This document shows, piece by piece, positions 38,205-52,275 of a stretch of DNA of 64,000 nucleotides. The notes beneath the pieces are model-generated. The model worked only from the letters and a program-made list of their open reading frames with translations, had not been told where the DNA came from and did no database searches. This stretch comes from Symsagittifera roscoffensis (taxonomy: Eukaryota; Xenacoelomorpha; Acoela; Convolutidae): contig NC_087065.1 of NCBI RefSeq assembly GCF_963678635.1, positions 31,314,252-31,378,251 of the forward strand, written 5' to 3'. Numbering within the stretch: position 1 is the first letter of the stretch; each line of letters opens with the position of its first letter. Made by a program: the position numbers and the translations under genes.

Positions 38205-38880
38205 CAACCACGCTTCTTGCGCCACCTCGAAATGTAACAAGTTAACATAGTTGATGCTTTTTAATTTATCAAAGGAACCGAAAAAAAAGCATTTGTTTCA
38301 AACAGCAATAATAAAAACTCGATTTCAGAAGTTTTTTAACTCAATATATATCTCCCAGTTTTTTGAAATGCGTATTTTATACATATTGTAGCTTTTTTGC
38401 ATTTTTGATAGATGCAAAATTAGTGTGGATGCCTTCAGTTTGTTATATTCCGAATTATTACTTGCAAAATTGAGTTTATTTGGTTTGGTGCTACGTTTGC
38501 TGAATGGCTTTGGCAATTTATAAGCATAAGTAGCTGTTTTATTCGTGACTAGTGTTTTTCGGTTTTTAAGCTTGCCTGGCAGAGGGGATAGAGCGTGAGA
38601 CTCGAAATGTTTTGATTGCACTAGGTCGCATATTCGAATCGTACGAGTTTTTGCTAATTCGAGGCTTTTCCAACATTTTTTTATCTCACTTGATAGAGCT
38701 GCTTTTTGGTAGTATTCTCGCCAGTGTTTCCAAAGTGCAGCTTCGTCTCTATGATAAGAAACAAAAACGAAAGAAAGGTTTCGAATACTATAAACATGGC
38801 CAATATAAAAATGGAAAAAGTCCAATGAACGCTAGGAAAATAAAAACGTGAAAAAAGAACTAGACGTTTGACAAAACTTC
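38205..38880 (+). repeat. Third AACTACGCTTCTTG-type segment with tRNA-Ser-like core (38574-38645)
   Basis: The A box CTGGCAGAGGGGATAGAGCG, anticodon arm GAGACTCGAAATG and B box ATATTCGAATCG are the best matched of the copies. Homology to the other copies ends near 38815. Confidence 0.45.
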
Positions 38881-40574
38881 ATTTTTTTTGAAAAATTATT
38901 TATACCCCTAGAGCTCTTGGAATTTAAAGATTTGTTCATGATAGACATTTTTTCAAAATTTATGGGTGCTTGAAAAATTGAGCAGTGTAGATAATAATAG
39001 AAATCAATCGAACTTGAAATGAAACTAAGAGTCAAACCGGAAAAAAATCAAATTTCAGCGTGAAAAAACAATTGTGATTTTTTCCAGAAAAAAATCGTTA
39101 TCTACAAAAGAGTCTTCACAACGTTCAGACTTGAACAAACTTTGTGCAAGCTTAAATCTTTATTCAGCGAAAATCCTTTTTTGATAAGTTTTGCTGGCGA
39201 CTAATTTCTTGCGCGAAGGATAGAATGCACAAAAATTTTCTATCAGTCGCTTTGGAAACATTCCAAAACTTAACGACTTTCGAGAATAATTTTTTCCGCT
39301 TGCTATATAAAGAATTTTTATTGGCTGTCATAAGTTTCGCGCAGTAGGGATTCCACATTGGCTTTTCTCACGATGAAAGAATCGAACGATGGAAAAAAAA
39401 CCTAGAAAGCCGTATTAAGTACCTGTTCGCTAAATGTTTTGTGTAGATAACCCATAGACTGCAAGAAATTCTCTCCCAGTGGCTTGCGGTAGGCACGCTC
39501 GTCGTAAATATACGCAGATTACTGCCATCCATTTTGGTAAACAGTTTTGATCTCGGTTCTCGCTAGCTCGAATCACTTATGAGTCTGATTGCATAATTAT
39601 CTGTTGAGTTTGTATCCGGTCAATGGCAAATTGACAGCTCTGATTTTTTTTCGCTTTGAGACCTTCACACTTCATGCAAAATTGATTTTGACTGGCTTAC
39701 CATCATAAGGATTTTGACCCACTTCCCCTTTTGCCGAATTAACGTCGTGTGTTTGTTCAAGTTTCTTCAAAATAGGCATTTTGATTGAGCAATCACTTGT
39801 CTGTTCAGTTTTTTTTTTGCGTTTGATAAATTGGTTTAAAACAAGTCTCCTGCTTTTTGTTGAAGGTTTGAACAGTGCGGATATATTATATTCGGATAAA
39901 ATGAACAAAACTTCGAAATTAAAACGCGTTTTTTTTTCAAATTGGGTTGAGTTTAGACAAAAATTGATGCCGGCAAAAAGTGCTTCGAGTTTCCCAGAAA
40001 GTTAGTGCTATGATTTTTTGTGTGAAAACTGTCATCAACCTATAATTATCGTTCTTGGCTTTTCAGCTGATCAAAAAATACACCTATTTATATACCGGGA
40101 AGTAAATAGGCAAACTTATATGAAGTTTTTTTTTGTAAAATTGTGTTTAATGATCAATCTCGTATTTCCCACGTATTTCTCATATATTTGGTTCAATGAA
40201 TTGATCCTTTTTGCCGTAGGCAGCGCAAATTGGGAAATTTGTAAAAGAAACGAGTTTCGCAGAATGGTTGTGGTATGATTACATGTGCAAAAGATGCGCT
40301 GCGACTTATAACTATCGTTTTTGGCTTTTTATCTGATCAATAATTACGCCTCAACTATTTGATTATTCGCAAACAAAACGATCACAAAGTGAGTCTCTTA
40401 AGTATCCCAACAAATAAAAACGATGGAATGATATAGTAACATCTCATAAAATCATACCGTTTTTAAATTTTGTTGGACTACGAAAGAGGCTTATTTGGTA
40501 TAGTTTTTTTCTCAGCAATTGATCCTTTAGTTGTGGCATTAGTATTGAAACGTTTAAAAAAATTGATCTGTTTT
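38881..40574. other. AT-rich intergenic stretch
   Basis: No gene was recognised. There is a weak, old duplication of about 80 bases (40010-40095 and 40275-40350, around TCGTT-TTGGCTTTT--CTGATCAA). Short ORFs here have no features of real genes. Confidence 0.4.
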
Positions 40575-41215
40575 AGGGTGAAATCGGGATTGTTCGAGAA
40601 GTAGGCGGGGGAGCGAGGTGCCGAGCGGCCTGCTCAAAAGCTTATGCACTTTGAGTTGAGCTGAGAACTGGGTCAAACCTGTACGAGTTATCTGACGGTC
40701 CTCTACGCTGCAGGCAAAGTAACGGCTACTATAGTGAAAGTGACCTGACAAGGAGGACCAAAACTCCTTCCCTTAACATCAGTCGAGCGCTCTCAACTGA
40801 TGTTCAAATACTACATCAGGGCGAACAGCAGTTTCGGAAACAGCTGTTGTATATAAAGAAGTAAACCGTGGCAGGCTGTAGGTGCAGATGTTAAAACGCC
40901 GCAATTGCTGGAAGCGGCAATTGAAGCCATCAAAATATCAAGAGAACACTGTTTGGACAAAATATGCTCGTCCATGGATAGCATGTACGTCATCAATGGC
41001 ATAATAAATGGATCGTGAAGTGGAAGCGAAATGGAGGGTAGCTGTGAAAAACAGCTACGTGCTGAACAAGGACTTGCGGATGCAACTTGATTAGACAATA
41101 GCCTCATTAGACGCCAAGTTTGTACAGGTTTTTGAACCCAAGAAAGTAGATAACAACAAAATGGCTGATTGGCTAGCCAAAGAGGGAGCCGAACAAATTC
41201 TTATTTTTATCAACT
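40575..41215 (+). pseudogene. RNase H1 pseudogene (paralogue of 4151-5101)
   Basis: It is homologous from the hybrid-binding domain (GTTCGAGAAGTAGGCGGGGG) to the C-terminus (GGAGCCGAACAAAT). It has lost the first catalytic region: where the gene reads GTATATACTGATGG the copy reads GTATATAAAGAAG. A deletion of about 110 bases removes the stretch before the catalytic Glu, and there are frameshifts and an in-frame TGA/TAG in the D-L-A region. It keeps the same neighbours, with Polinton-like remnants on the left and the local repeat plus a retroelement on the right. Confidence 0.85.
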
Positions 41216-41971
41216 GATTGTTATTTTTTAGTTCCGGCATGTTTTCGCAATCGAATGAGTTATCACTGCTTCTTGAGCTGAAAAACTACTATCGTGCATT
41301 TTTAAAAAACCGGATAAAACAAAAAAGTTAACCTGTTCACCTTGTTTTTTTTAATTTTGGCCATCCTAGGCTGAAAAACGAGGAAGACAAAAGTTGCTTG
41401 GATTTTGACGCTTCTTTTTGATGTTTATGCATCGCAGCATTTGAAACGTAATTTATCAACTTTTAAACGGGTCAATTCACTTTGTTCAAAATATTGGAGG
41501 TAAATAAGGTCAGTTGTAGTTATTTTTACTGCAATTGACTCTTTCTACATTCCTGATTTTGAAACAAACGAAACGAATGGTGTATTTTTGGTTCGATGTT
41601 CTGAAAAAACATTGCACCATAAAAAGCTGGTGATTTTCGTGCAAATTTTAACCTCATCTTTTTCAGCAAAATAAAACTGATTTTTACAAATTAGTCCTAC
41701 AGTTTTGTTTTCTTTTTTTACGGTTGTTTTTAATCCGCACGATGGAAGCCTGTTCTCAATAAAAATCAGTGAAACTTCTGTAAATCGCGAAAACATGCGC
41801 AAGCAAGTAATCCAGTTCAAAGAATTTGAAAATCAGAATTCCGCAAGTTGTTGCTGCTTACTGCAAAAAAATCCATTCACTAACCCAATCATTTGTAATA
41901 TAAAAGATTTCAAAAAAAAACAAATTTTGAAAATATCCTGTATTCCAAAAAAAACTTGTGTATGTCTGTAG
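41216..41971 (+). repeat. Diverged local-repeat unit, interrupted by retroelement 2
   Basis: From about 41700, CGGTTGTTTTTAATCCGCACGATGGAAGC, CGCGAAAACATGCG, TTACTGCAAAAAAATC and TATTCCAAAA match the 632-bp units. It ends in TGTATGTCTGTAG at the insertion point. 41216-41700 shows nothing recognisable. Confidence 0.6.
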
Positions 41972-42392
41972 TGGAACCTGATCTAAACTACATTTTATAA
42001 TTGGATAAATTGGATATTTTACCACTGTAAAATATTTAATATTAACCAATCATAATCCATCTAACTAACAACCCACTTATTTGTAAGTGCTGAAATTACT
42101 TGTAATTTCAGCACCAGAGAGATTTGAATTTAACTTAGAAATTAGTTGCCTCTCCAAGAGAACTTCAGCAGCCGCAATAAACCAGTATACTCTAGATCTA
42201 TTGAGCCTAGCAGAGACTAGTTAAACACCCTGAGACTAGTAACTATAAGAGTGAGATTATTAGACTAAGAGGATCGGTATTAGACTAAGAAGTTGCACGA
42301 ATTTATCCGGCCGAAAATAAGATAGCGTGACGAGCAGACGGTGTACCCTATCCGAAATTACTCTATGAGTTAACCACATCGGTCTTAACTCA
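41972..42392 (+). repeat. 5' LTR of retroelement 2
   Basis: Starts TGGAACCTGATC and ends CTTAACTCA. Compared with its 3' partner it contains an extra 16-base partial duplication of ATTAGACTAAGA. The 13-bp palindromic hairpin is perfect here. Confidence 0.93.
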
Positions 42393-42394
42393 TC

Positions 42395-42414
42395 TGGTGC
42401 GACCATAAGTCTCG
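42395..42414 (+). other. Primer-binding site of retroelement 2
   Basis: Identical to 6220-6239, two bases after the LTR. Confidence 0.7.
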
Positions 42415-42479
42415 AATAAGACCTTAATAGCTTAGAACTAACAAAATATAGACTAGAATTTAGACAAAACAATTTCAAA

Positions 42480-42713
42480 ATGTTACACGATAGTAATTTA
42501 ATTGAAATGTCTCTACGACTCAATAGATCAGAGCCGATATTCCGAACGATACTTGAACTACATGGTATTGGAAGAAGACCTCGGACAAGAGACGATATAC
42601 GACTAAGTAGAAACTTACCATTTAGTTTTATGGTTGTACGGCAAAAGCCAACACAAACTTTTGTATTTAGAATCTTATTAGCAATGAAATTAGATTTTCA
42701 TTTGCAAACATAA
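42480..42713 (+). CDS. 77-aa leader protein, copy 2 (ORF A)
   Basis: Same length and position as 6305-6538, about 84% identical in protein by hand count. GIGRRPR and LRLNRSEP are conserved; changes are mostly conservative (I/V, Y/F, K/R). It is the only intact ORF of this copy, though a 231-base target could also escape damage by chance. Confidence 0.55.
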   Translation: MLHDSNLIEMSLRLNRSEPIFRTILELHGIGRRPRTRDDIRLSRNLPFSFMVVRQKPTQTFVFRILLAMKLDFHLQT

Positions 42714-43636
42714 AATTTTGAAGTAAACCTTCATGATCATTTCAGGCGGTAAACAAAATTTTTAATGTACAACGATTGATAAAAAGATCTCAGATCGTTC
42801 TCTTAATTTCTGCAGTTTTATATAAAACTTATTTGAAAAATATTTATTGAAAATAAAAATAAAAATTAGTAGCATGACAATAAGTTGTTAGTAATCATAA
42901 ATCATCCTGTTGTTCCAGCTTCATCACCTAAACATAACAGCAATCATCAGCTCACTAATATCATTGAAAAACTAAATCTTTTTATTAAATAAATTTAAAC
43001 CATTTTAAACTTAAATTCACTTAATTTTGAAAAATCAGATCATCAAGGCTTATCCTTGGATCTTAATAAATTTTCTATCTCATTAAATTTAAAACCTGAT
43101 CATCAAGGTCTATCCTTGGATCAAAAAGAACAATTTTGTTCTCCCCCACACACTTAGCAAGTGTCTAACGACCTCAAACGTCGATTCACTATCCAACCTT
43201 TCCAAAAGACCCAGGACTAAAAGAAACTTTTCAATAAAACTAACCATTCAAAGTAAGATAAACAGTGAAGAACTTCGGTTATTCATCCTTCACTTGAACC
43301 CTCCTCTTACCAGACCCAGGATAGATCTTAGACTTAGTAAGTGTAAAATAGTATCTAACGAACTACTTGCGTTCTAATTATACCTGAACCTTGTGGATTG
43401 ATCTACTATTCTCCAACCCTTGAACACAATCACTACCCCTAAGTAAGATTAAGTAAGTTAACACCTTAGCTTAGACTAATCACGAGAAAGTAAAAAATCA
43501 TTCTTCGGAATCGATATACTTTTCTCTCCAACCCTGAACAAAAAGACCCAGGTTAAGCTAGCCAAAAAATCGTAAGGACTAACAGTCTAAGGAAATAGAA
43601 ATAACTAACAACTTCTTGCATCCCTCATCCTAAACC
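42714..43636 (+). promoter_or_regulatory. Leader of retroelement 2
   Basis: It is collinear with 6540-7471. The 25-base repeat pair is at 43038-43062 and 43098-43122, again exactly 60 apart (second copy with a CT to TC change). Both TTCG-loop hairpins are kept (GAACTTCGGTT; CATTCTTCGGAATC). Confidence 0.6.
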
Positions 43637-44097
43637 TTGTCATTCAAAAATTTAGGAAATAAACAAACAATCGTTCTAAACAACTGTGAAATAGATAACA
43701 AAAAATACGATCTTGTAATCACACCTCATACACAAACGGTTGGATACATTAGAACAAAACGACAAACAATAAAAAGGAAAATTATAAACAAACAAAGACA
43801 AATCACACGAAAAAGATTTTCAAAAAATAAAAACGATTTTCTGAATCAGAAGCCAGCAGTTTAGACAAACTATACAAATTAAAAGAATCAATAGATAAAA
43901 ATTGCCCCATCCATGATCAATTATTTCTTTCCGACTCAGAAACAACTTCAAATTCATCAAAAAGAGGAAAAAGAAGAATAAAAAAGCAATACAAACACAA
44001 ACCAGTGAACTTGTATAATTGGAATCAACCAATTCGACACATCGATAGTTATATATTAACAGTCATCAAACGAAAAAATGAGCCACACTCAAAGTGA
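43637..44097 (+). pseudogene. Basic protein, broken (ORF B)
   Basis: The start is TTG where copy 1 has ATG, and a one-base loss near 43845 shifts the frame. The basic tract (RTKRQTIKRKI ... TRKRF) and the second cluster (RGKRRIKKQYKHK) are preserved, and the homologous stop is at 44095, again just inside gag. Confidence 0.65.
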
Positions 44098-47000
44098 CGA
44101 TAGTCCAGATGACGAAGCAGTTTTTCCCTCAGTTTTTTCCTTATAGATTCACTCGATGATAGAGGACAACACGATTTTTGCAAGAACTTACTCGTAAATT
44201 TGTTTGAACCAGGAATCAGCCCATGCAAACAAAAATTCCCAGATGTAAAAATCAAAAGACAAATTATTGAACATTATTTGAAAGACATATGTAATCTAAC
44301 ACAACAATATGGAATCTACACCATAGAATTCAGCACACCAAAAACAGCCCATCGTAAATATGTAATTGAAACAGACGATATTGAATTGGAATTTTCGAAA
44401 GTTTTCATAGAAGATATCAAAAGCATACAATATCATAACTCACAAAGAGCAAACTCCGTATTCACTAACGAAGTTTTTGCAATAATATATAGTTATATAT
44501 CTATATTAGAAAAAACTGAAGTTCAAAGTATCTCACCAACTGAAACATCCAGACATACAAAAGTACTAAATGAAATCACAGTATTTTCAACATTTCTACA
44601 TATAATTCGCGAAAATTTCACCAAAGATGATGTTTCACAACACACTAAACATGATTTACAAAAGATTTTAGCATGGTTTATAATAGATTATTTCACCCAC
44701 AATTTAGATTTAATTTCACAAGCAAGAAAAAATTTTAGACCTCAAAATACAAATGACGACACTGTTCTTTCAGAACAAACAGACTACGTTTGCGACCCTA
44801 AATGGTCTCATCATGCATTTCTAAATATTCTACAAGCTATCTCAAGTCCAGCAATAAGTACAATATCTTATCACAGAGATTATGTAAAAGTAATACCATT
44901 AACCATTGATGCAACACCATTGAATTATATTACATTTTTACCTGATACACGAAATAACAGTTTAAATTCGTTGGTCATACATAATGAAAACCTTAATGGA
45001 ACTAGAAATCTTACACAACAAGATATTCAAACACCATCACACTTCATAAATGAAGAAATCGTCCAAACAACAACAACTACACAACAAAGTGATTCACCAA
45101 TACACCCCAATCTGACAACACCAAGAAATACAAATACATCACTAACACAGGTAACCTTACAATCAACCGTAAAACCTTCGGTTAGTCCAAAATATTCACA
45201 TATGGATTATCAAACGTATAGACCAATGACAATACCGTCAAAAACACGAAAACCATTCACAAGCAATACCTTTGCAGAACACAATTATAATTATGCCCAC
45301 AAACCAAGAACAAACCAACCTCCCCGAAAAAACACACAAAATTTAAATCACGTATGTTCCCATTATTAAAATCTCCCAAAAACATCGACCATTACGGTAA
45401 ATTTTCCAGATAATCCACAACCTACACAGGATTATACTGAAAATTACCCATTCTTTCAACAAAATAAAAATAAACAACATACACCATATGATACAAACTA
45501 TTTATCATCTGATGAAGATGATTATCACCAACCAGATATTTTTGCACCATATACTAAAGAATATCGCACACAGAGACCGCGATAATCTCAACCATCTCAA
45601 AATATGAAAATTTACCCACAAAACCCAACAGATATACAAAATCCACAACAAATGCATATACAAAACCCATTTAATACACAATCTTTTCAACCAATACAAC
45701 CACAAAATCCAATGTTAATGCATTCTTATCAACCAACTCAAATGCAAAATGAAATACCGCTTCCATATTACCTTCAGCAACACGAAATAACAAAAAATCA
45801 ACTTTCAAATTTTTCACAAATGCCAAATGCCGCAGAATCACAACAGATGACAAGGAATCCATACCTCATGGGTGGATCATCAATAACATCCCATAAACCA
45901 CTGATGGTTTTCACAGGAACAGACCCTGAATATTCTGTAGAAGGTTATCTGAACCAATTAAAACGCCACTACATCAAAATTGGATACATTGACGTACAGC
46001 ACTAATACAAACAACCCTAGATGGCGCAGCTCAAAAATGGTTTTCAGTATTACCCATAGAAATCAGACTGAAAAAGAATCACACAAGAATTTTCGAAAAT
46101 GTTTGACTCTGAAAGAAACAAACAACACCAAAGAGTTTTATGTAATGAAATTCGAAGATTACCAAATGAAACAATTAAACAATTAGCAGTACGTATCGAA
46201 ACACTAATTCGAAAAGCATACTCACTTAATACACATGACTATAAAAACACAAAAATGACAGAAATTTTAATGATGACCTTAACACCTCAATTAAGGAGAA
46301 TAGCAATAAAAAAGAGAGCATCTCATCCTTCCTCAATTCGAGAACCAGACTTAGATTTTCGAAAATTAGTAGATAAACTAGAACAAGCAGAAACCACAAT
46401 GATACTCGAAGAAACAGAAAATCTAAAACTACAATATTTTAATCGAATTGAAACAAATACTACACATATAAATAACATACAGGAATCAGACACAGACTTG
46501 ATTAAAAAAATCACTGAAATAGTAAATATCTACGAAAAACATCCAAAATTTAAAGGCAAACCATCTTTCAAAAAATGGTGTAATTATTGCCGACGATACG
46601 GACACAGTATTTCCGAACGTAGACAAAAACAACAAGACAATCAGAATAAACCTCAAAAGCCTAAAAAAACCAAATAAATCATTCTATCAATACATGAAAA
46701 AAGACCAAAATCTACCAAACAAAAATATATACAGTATTAACAGTTCAGGAAAACCACTTCCGAACAACACAAATTACACAAGGAATCAATCACCATATAA
46801 CTCAAGTTATAGAGGAAGATCACCCGAACGAAGAAATACACGAAATTCCTCACAACATAGATATAATCGATCGAATAGCCAAAATAACCAAAATAACTAT
46901 TCACGATCAAATTCCAATACAACACAATTTGTTTCTGGATCCAGTTCCCAATCAAACCCAAGGAATAGACACTATTCCAATAATCAATCACGAAACTCAT

Positions 47001-50000
47001 CATACAACAGAAATAGAAACTATTCACAAAATAGAATAGAAGTTATTCAAACAATCGAAATCAAAATTACCCGAGCAATCGATCAAGAATTAATTCATAT
47101 AATAGATCAAAGTATCACAGATCAAACGATAATTATCAAAACAGATCACGAAATATTTCACAAAATCGAAACACAACTTACAATAATCGATATAGAAATT
47201 ATTCCCAATCACCACACAGGAATAATAACCATTACCATGATTCTAAACATCGATACAGAAGTAGCACACCAAAACATCAAAGACACATTAATCAAGTGCA
47301 GACAAATGATGAAACAACATCAGACCCTCCAGGTATTGATGACACAGGAAGTAACGAACTACAACTAAATCATATAAATTGTGAATTGATGATCAGAAAG
47401 TGATACAGAAAATACCATCATTGTAATTATGATAACAGTCGAAAACGACTATGAACCTATCATATATGAACAACCTTTCACTTCACATATATCTGAAAAT
47501 CAATTGGAACTCCATCACAATTACTATATTGGACCCAGTGATACTACACAAACTGCACAAGAAGTAAACGAAATTAACACGGTAATTAAACCCGATGAAA
47601 AAGATGAAACACAATGCTCAAACACAAAACATATTTATCAAATTATACAAAAAGAGCAACCCAGAGAAAAAATTTGGACAATACCATTTCTCCTAGAAAG
47701 CCCAAGAAACAAAGAATTTCAACCACCAGATCTTGAAATTGATTTTTTAATTGATTCAGGAGCAGAATCAAATATAATAAATATTCCCACATGGAATGAA
47801 ATAAAAACATTACAACCAAAATTAACGCCTCTTGCAACCTCTAGTAAACTAGCAACAGCACAAGGATCAACATTAGTAAATTATGGAAAAATCCAATTAT
47901 TCCTTCTCCCCACGAGAACAATGGAACAAAACAAAATTTCAAACAAATCGTTTAAACAAATATTTCATATTACTGATATTAAGCACAATATCATTGGCAT
48001 ACCATTTATATCTAAATATATAAAAACAATCAACATCTTAAATAGTAAAATACTAATCAAAGATAAGTACACAAAAACAAAAAATACAGCCCTAACATTC
48101 TTCCAAAGAATAAACAAACAGCCACCATTCTTCTCAAAATTTTACCCAATTTACAATCAACAACGGAAACACCTGAAACCACTATCAGGAAATATATATA
48201 ATTTTTCAATAAAACAAGTTCACCAGTATGATAAAAGTCAAAATAAACAAAAACTTTTTATGTCAGACTTTGAATTTAAACCTATTCACAAATTTTTCAA
48301 AATCACAATCTCATCCATCAAATATTTGAAAAACACGAATTCCGATATCATTTCGTTACACGTGTATAACAATACACCATATCAAGTAACATTACCCTTA
48401 GGACTTTTAGGATATTGTGAAACAAATGCTACAATTTCACCTATAAATGAAGTAGCCTACCGCGTTAATAATATACTCCAATTATTAGATATTTGCCAAT
48501 CCACAATTCTTGACGAAGAATTATTCATAAATATTATAATAAGTAATGAAAAAAGAAACACAGATTACTTCACAAAAACACCATATTTTAAACCAACATT
48601 CAATATAACAAATTACACAAAAGAACAACAAAAATTTTTAACAATGTTTAATTTTGAACATTCACAAATTACACAAACCGAATATGATAAAGTAGCAAAG
48701 CAACTGTTAAAATACTCAGCAGTCTACGCAACATCAAAATTTGACGTTGGAAAAATCAGTTCATCACTGCATCTCCCGTTAAAACCCGACGCACTTTTCA
48801 AAAAACAAAGAGCCAGTAAAGTACCAATTCACTTACACGACAAAGTAAATAGATTACTTGACATCTTAGAACAATACAAAATTATCTCACCAGTAAATAA
48901 GGAAAAACAACCAAAAGGTAACACTTTTATCAACCCGGTTATCATTCTAGCAAAAGGTGAATCACTAAAAATAGTTTTAGACGCTAGATATCTCAATTCA
49001 ATAATTGATGAATCAAAATGCAATTGGCCTATTGAACCAATACAAGTTATCTTAACAAAGATAAATGGAAAACAATTTACAACCGCAGATATGAATAGTG
49101 CATACAATCAAATGCCACTAGATGAACAATCACGACGTTTAACACAATTTGTTATTGGAAATCAGCAATATGAATTTAATCGCTTATTCTATGGAATATC
49201 CATAGGACCAGCAGCTTTTTCAGCTTTTATGAGTAAAACTTTTAGACCATTAATTCAAGAAAAATGCCATTACCTATTTAGACGATGTTTTTATGCAATC
49301 ACAAACCAAAGAAGAAATGTTTACAGTTTTAGAACAGTATCATAAAATACTTCAGAACGAAAATCTGAAGGCCGCTCCCGATAAATCACACTTCTTTCTA
49401 ACACGAGTTAAATTTTTAGGACATAATATTGAACAAAACACTATTTCTCCATTAAAATCACGCATTGATGCTATTCAAAAACTTCAGCCACCAATAAATA
49501 AAAAGAAAAACCAAGAATTCCTTGGAATGTTAAATTTCCTAAAAAAATATGTTTGTAAAATGCAATTATACTGAAGACCCTTCTATAACATCCTCAGACA
49601 ACAAAATAATTTTGAATGGACCACTGAACATCAAACACGATTTGAAGAAATTAAAAGACTTTTAACTCAACAAATTTCAAATACAATTCCAGATCCAAAT
49701 CAACCATTCTATGCAATGTGCGATGCTTCAAATTTTGACATCGGCGCAGCATTGCTACAATCACATAGTAGTACAAATAAAATGAACCTTATATCAGCAA
49801 ATTCACGATTATTCACTCAAGCAGAGCTACGACTCTCAGCTCTAATGAGAGAATGTACAGCTATAATTTATACACTTACAGAATATGAATTTCTGATACT
49901 TGGATCAAAACACCCAACAGTTCTGTTCACAGATCATAAACCAATTTTTTTTTTCTCTTTACACAAAAGTCAAATCCAAATCATAGAGTTTATAGATTTC

Positions 50001-52275
50001 ATTTAATTCTAATGAAATTTCCAAACTTACATATAGTTTGGACAGCAGGAAAAAATCTTGCGTTACCAGATACATTAAGTCGAAATACGCCACCTGAATT
50101 ACTCACACGAAAAACTACAGTTGAAATACCAAAAAATATTAAATTTTATCTCGCAAAAGATGAAACATCACCACGACTAGAATGCAAATATGCAGTAAAA
50201 ACTGACGTTGATCAATCACAGATAAATAACCTACAACATTTTCCACTTTACTTAGATTGCCAAAATAATCACTACGAAGTTGATTTACTAGGAACCAATT
50301 CCATACTCACAATGGATAAAAAATAACACTCAACAAAAAAGAATAAAACACCACTCGCATAAAAAAGACTTTTTTCCATTAATTGAAAAAGAAAATTTAA
50401 CCGATAAAATAAATTTATCAGGACCACAAACAAATGATTCAAAACACACAATAAATCAAGTTTTTGACCTCCATGACCCACTTGACACAATTCCCCTATC
50501 AAAACTAGAAATTGAAAATTTTTTTCTCCCCCAACAGATAAAATTACACTTGAACTCTTAAAACAATATCAAAACCTCGACCCAGTAATTAGACAATTAA
50601 AATCATAGCACAAATATAAAACTAAGCCCGTAAACGCAGATACCACAATTTTAGGAAATAAAACACTCCTCCGATATTACCGAAAATTTAATAACACAGC
50701 AATTAATGAAAATACAGATCTTTTAGAATATCAATTAAATTATTCTAAAGTTCCCTGTCTTCCTTTAAGTATGATATTAATAGCTTTTAACATCTCACAT
50801 ACACAAAATACTAAAGGACACTCCGGATCAGAGAAAACATACTCAAACTTTATACAAAATTTTCATTTCCCAAACGCACCAATTTGGATAAAAGTATTAC
50901 GCAATGATTGTATAGTATGTCAATTAAACAAACCTTACCCAAATCAAAAACAAATAGCACAAAAACAAGATTTTAAAGGACAAAGTTTATATTTTAACCA
51001 TCGCATTTCATTCGATACAAACGGACCAATTTCACCATCCTCTGAAGGAAACTCCTACATTATGGTAATTGTTGATGCATTTACACATTATGTAGCACTC
51101 AACCCAGTACCACATTGTAGCGCTTATTATGCCTACACGACGCTTTATGAACACTGGATAGCTAAATTCGGATTACACGAAATCTTAGTTACAGACAACG
51201 GTACAGAATTCATAAATAAAGAAATCATCACACTATTCCACTTATATAACATCAAACATAAACCACGTACATCTCATGCACCTTGGACAAACGGTTTAGT
51301 CGAAGGTATGAACCGTTCACTACAAGAATATCTCAGATGTATCATAAATGGAAATGATACAAAATACACAGAATGGTCAGCAGATGTAAAATTATTTCCC
51401 TTAGCATATAATTCACAAATCACGACAACTCTACGAATATCACCATACGAATTGGTTTTTAATCAAAAGCCACGTAAACCAATTATGTTTACAGCAAATT
51501 CCCATAAAAATGCACAAGGTTATTGCCAACCAAATAAAGACTCAATATGTTATAATCTACCTTTACACACACATGATGAAGATCATTTTCATCAACCACA
51601 AATTCTTAAATTAGCCTCCGGCACACACACCGAGTGGGTTTTCAATAAAGATAAAAAAACACAACGAAATTTACCAAAAAGTAACAAAGAAATTGTTACA
51701 AAGGCAAAATATTAACGACCAAATTAATTCCCGCTTTACACCAACATTTGTCTTAATACCTAACTTTAATACACAAAAAGGAAATCCTAAAAAATTACAA
51801 CCCCTTCGAAAAGGACCATACCAAATAATTGCCAAACTCACTGACATAACGTATAAACTTACAGGTTCAACTAAAAAAGAAATTGTTCAACATCGAAACA
51901 ATCTATTGCCCTACTACTCAGAAGAATACGCGCTACGCAAATTAACCTAACTATATTCTTTCACAGGTTTAAAAGTTATTCAAAATCCTTCACATGCAGA
52001 AAAAGAAATAGATGAACAACACAACGTTCATCATGAAAAACAAAATCAAAAACAAACCACAACTCAAAACAATACAAAAACGCCGGACACAAAAATACCT
52101 CAAAAAGAAAGAAAAAATAGAAAAATGATAGAAAAAATTCTACCACAAGAACAAGTGAAAAATCAGAAGATAGGGAATCATCATGACTTAGAAATCAACC
52201 ACGTAAAAACTACAAAACATTCATCCCACAATCTAAAATATTATAGAAAGTTGAATTTCAAAAACAACTTTAATT
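44078..52275 (+). pseudogene. Gag-Pol, multiply broken
   Basis: ATG at 44078 meets a TAG near 44144. Open pieces follow at 44200-45369, 45604-46005, 46099-46677, 46694-47368, 47429-49345, 49293-49574, 49716-50326, 50771-51715 and 51693-51950. The zinc knuckle ends SER instead of SEC (last Cys lost). Protease DSGA and the RT fingers are present, but a frameshift falls just before the YLDD region. RNase H and integrase cores (D, D, E) are recognisable with breaks. It must be non-autonomous. Confidence 0.9.

Noticed and set aside
35052-38825. Three minus-strand ORFs (93, 93 and 166 codons) with similar proteins
   Set aside because: They run antisense through the tRNA-Ser-like repeat; similarity simply reflects DNA duplication.
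39672-40278. Short ORFs on both strands
   Set aside because: No motif, conservation or gene-like composition; expected by chance.
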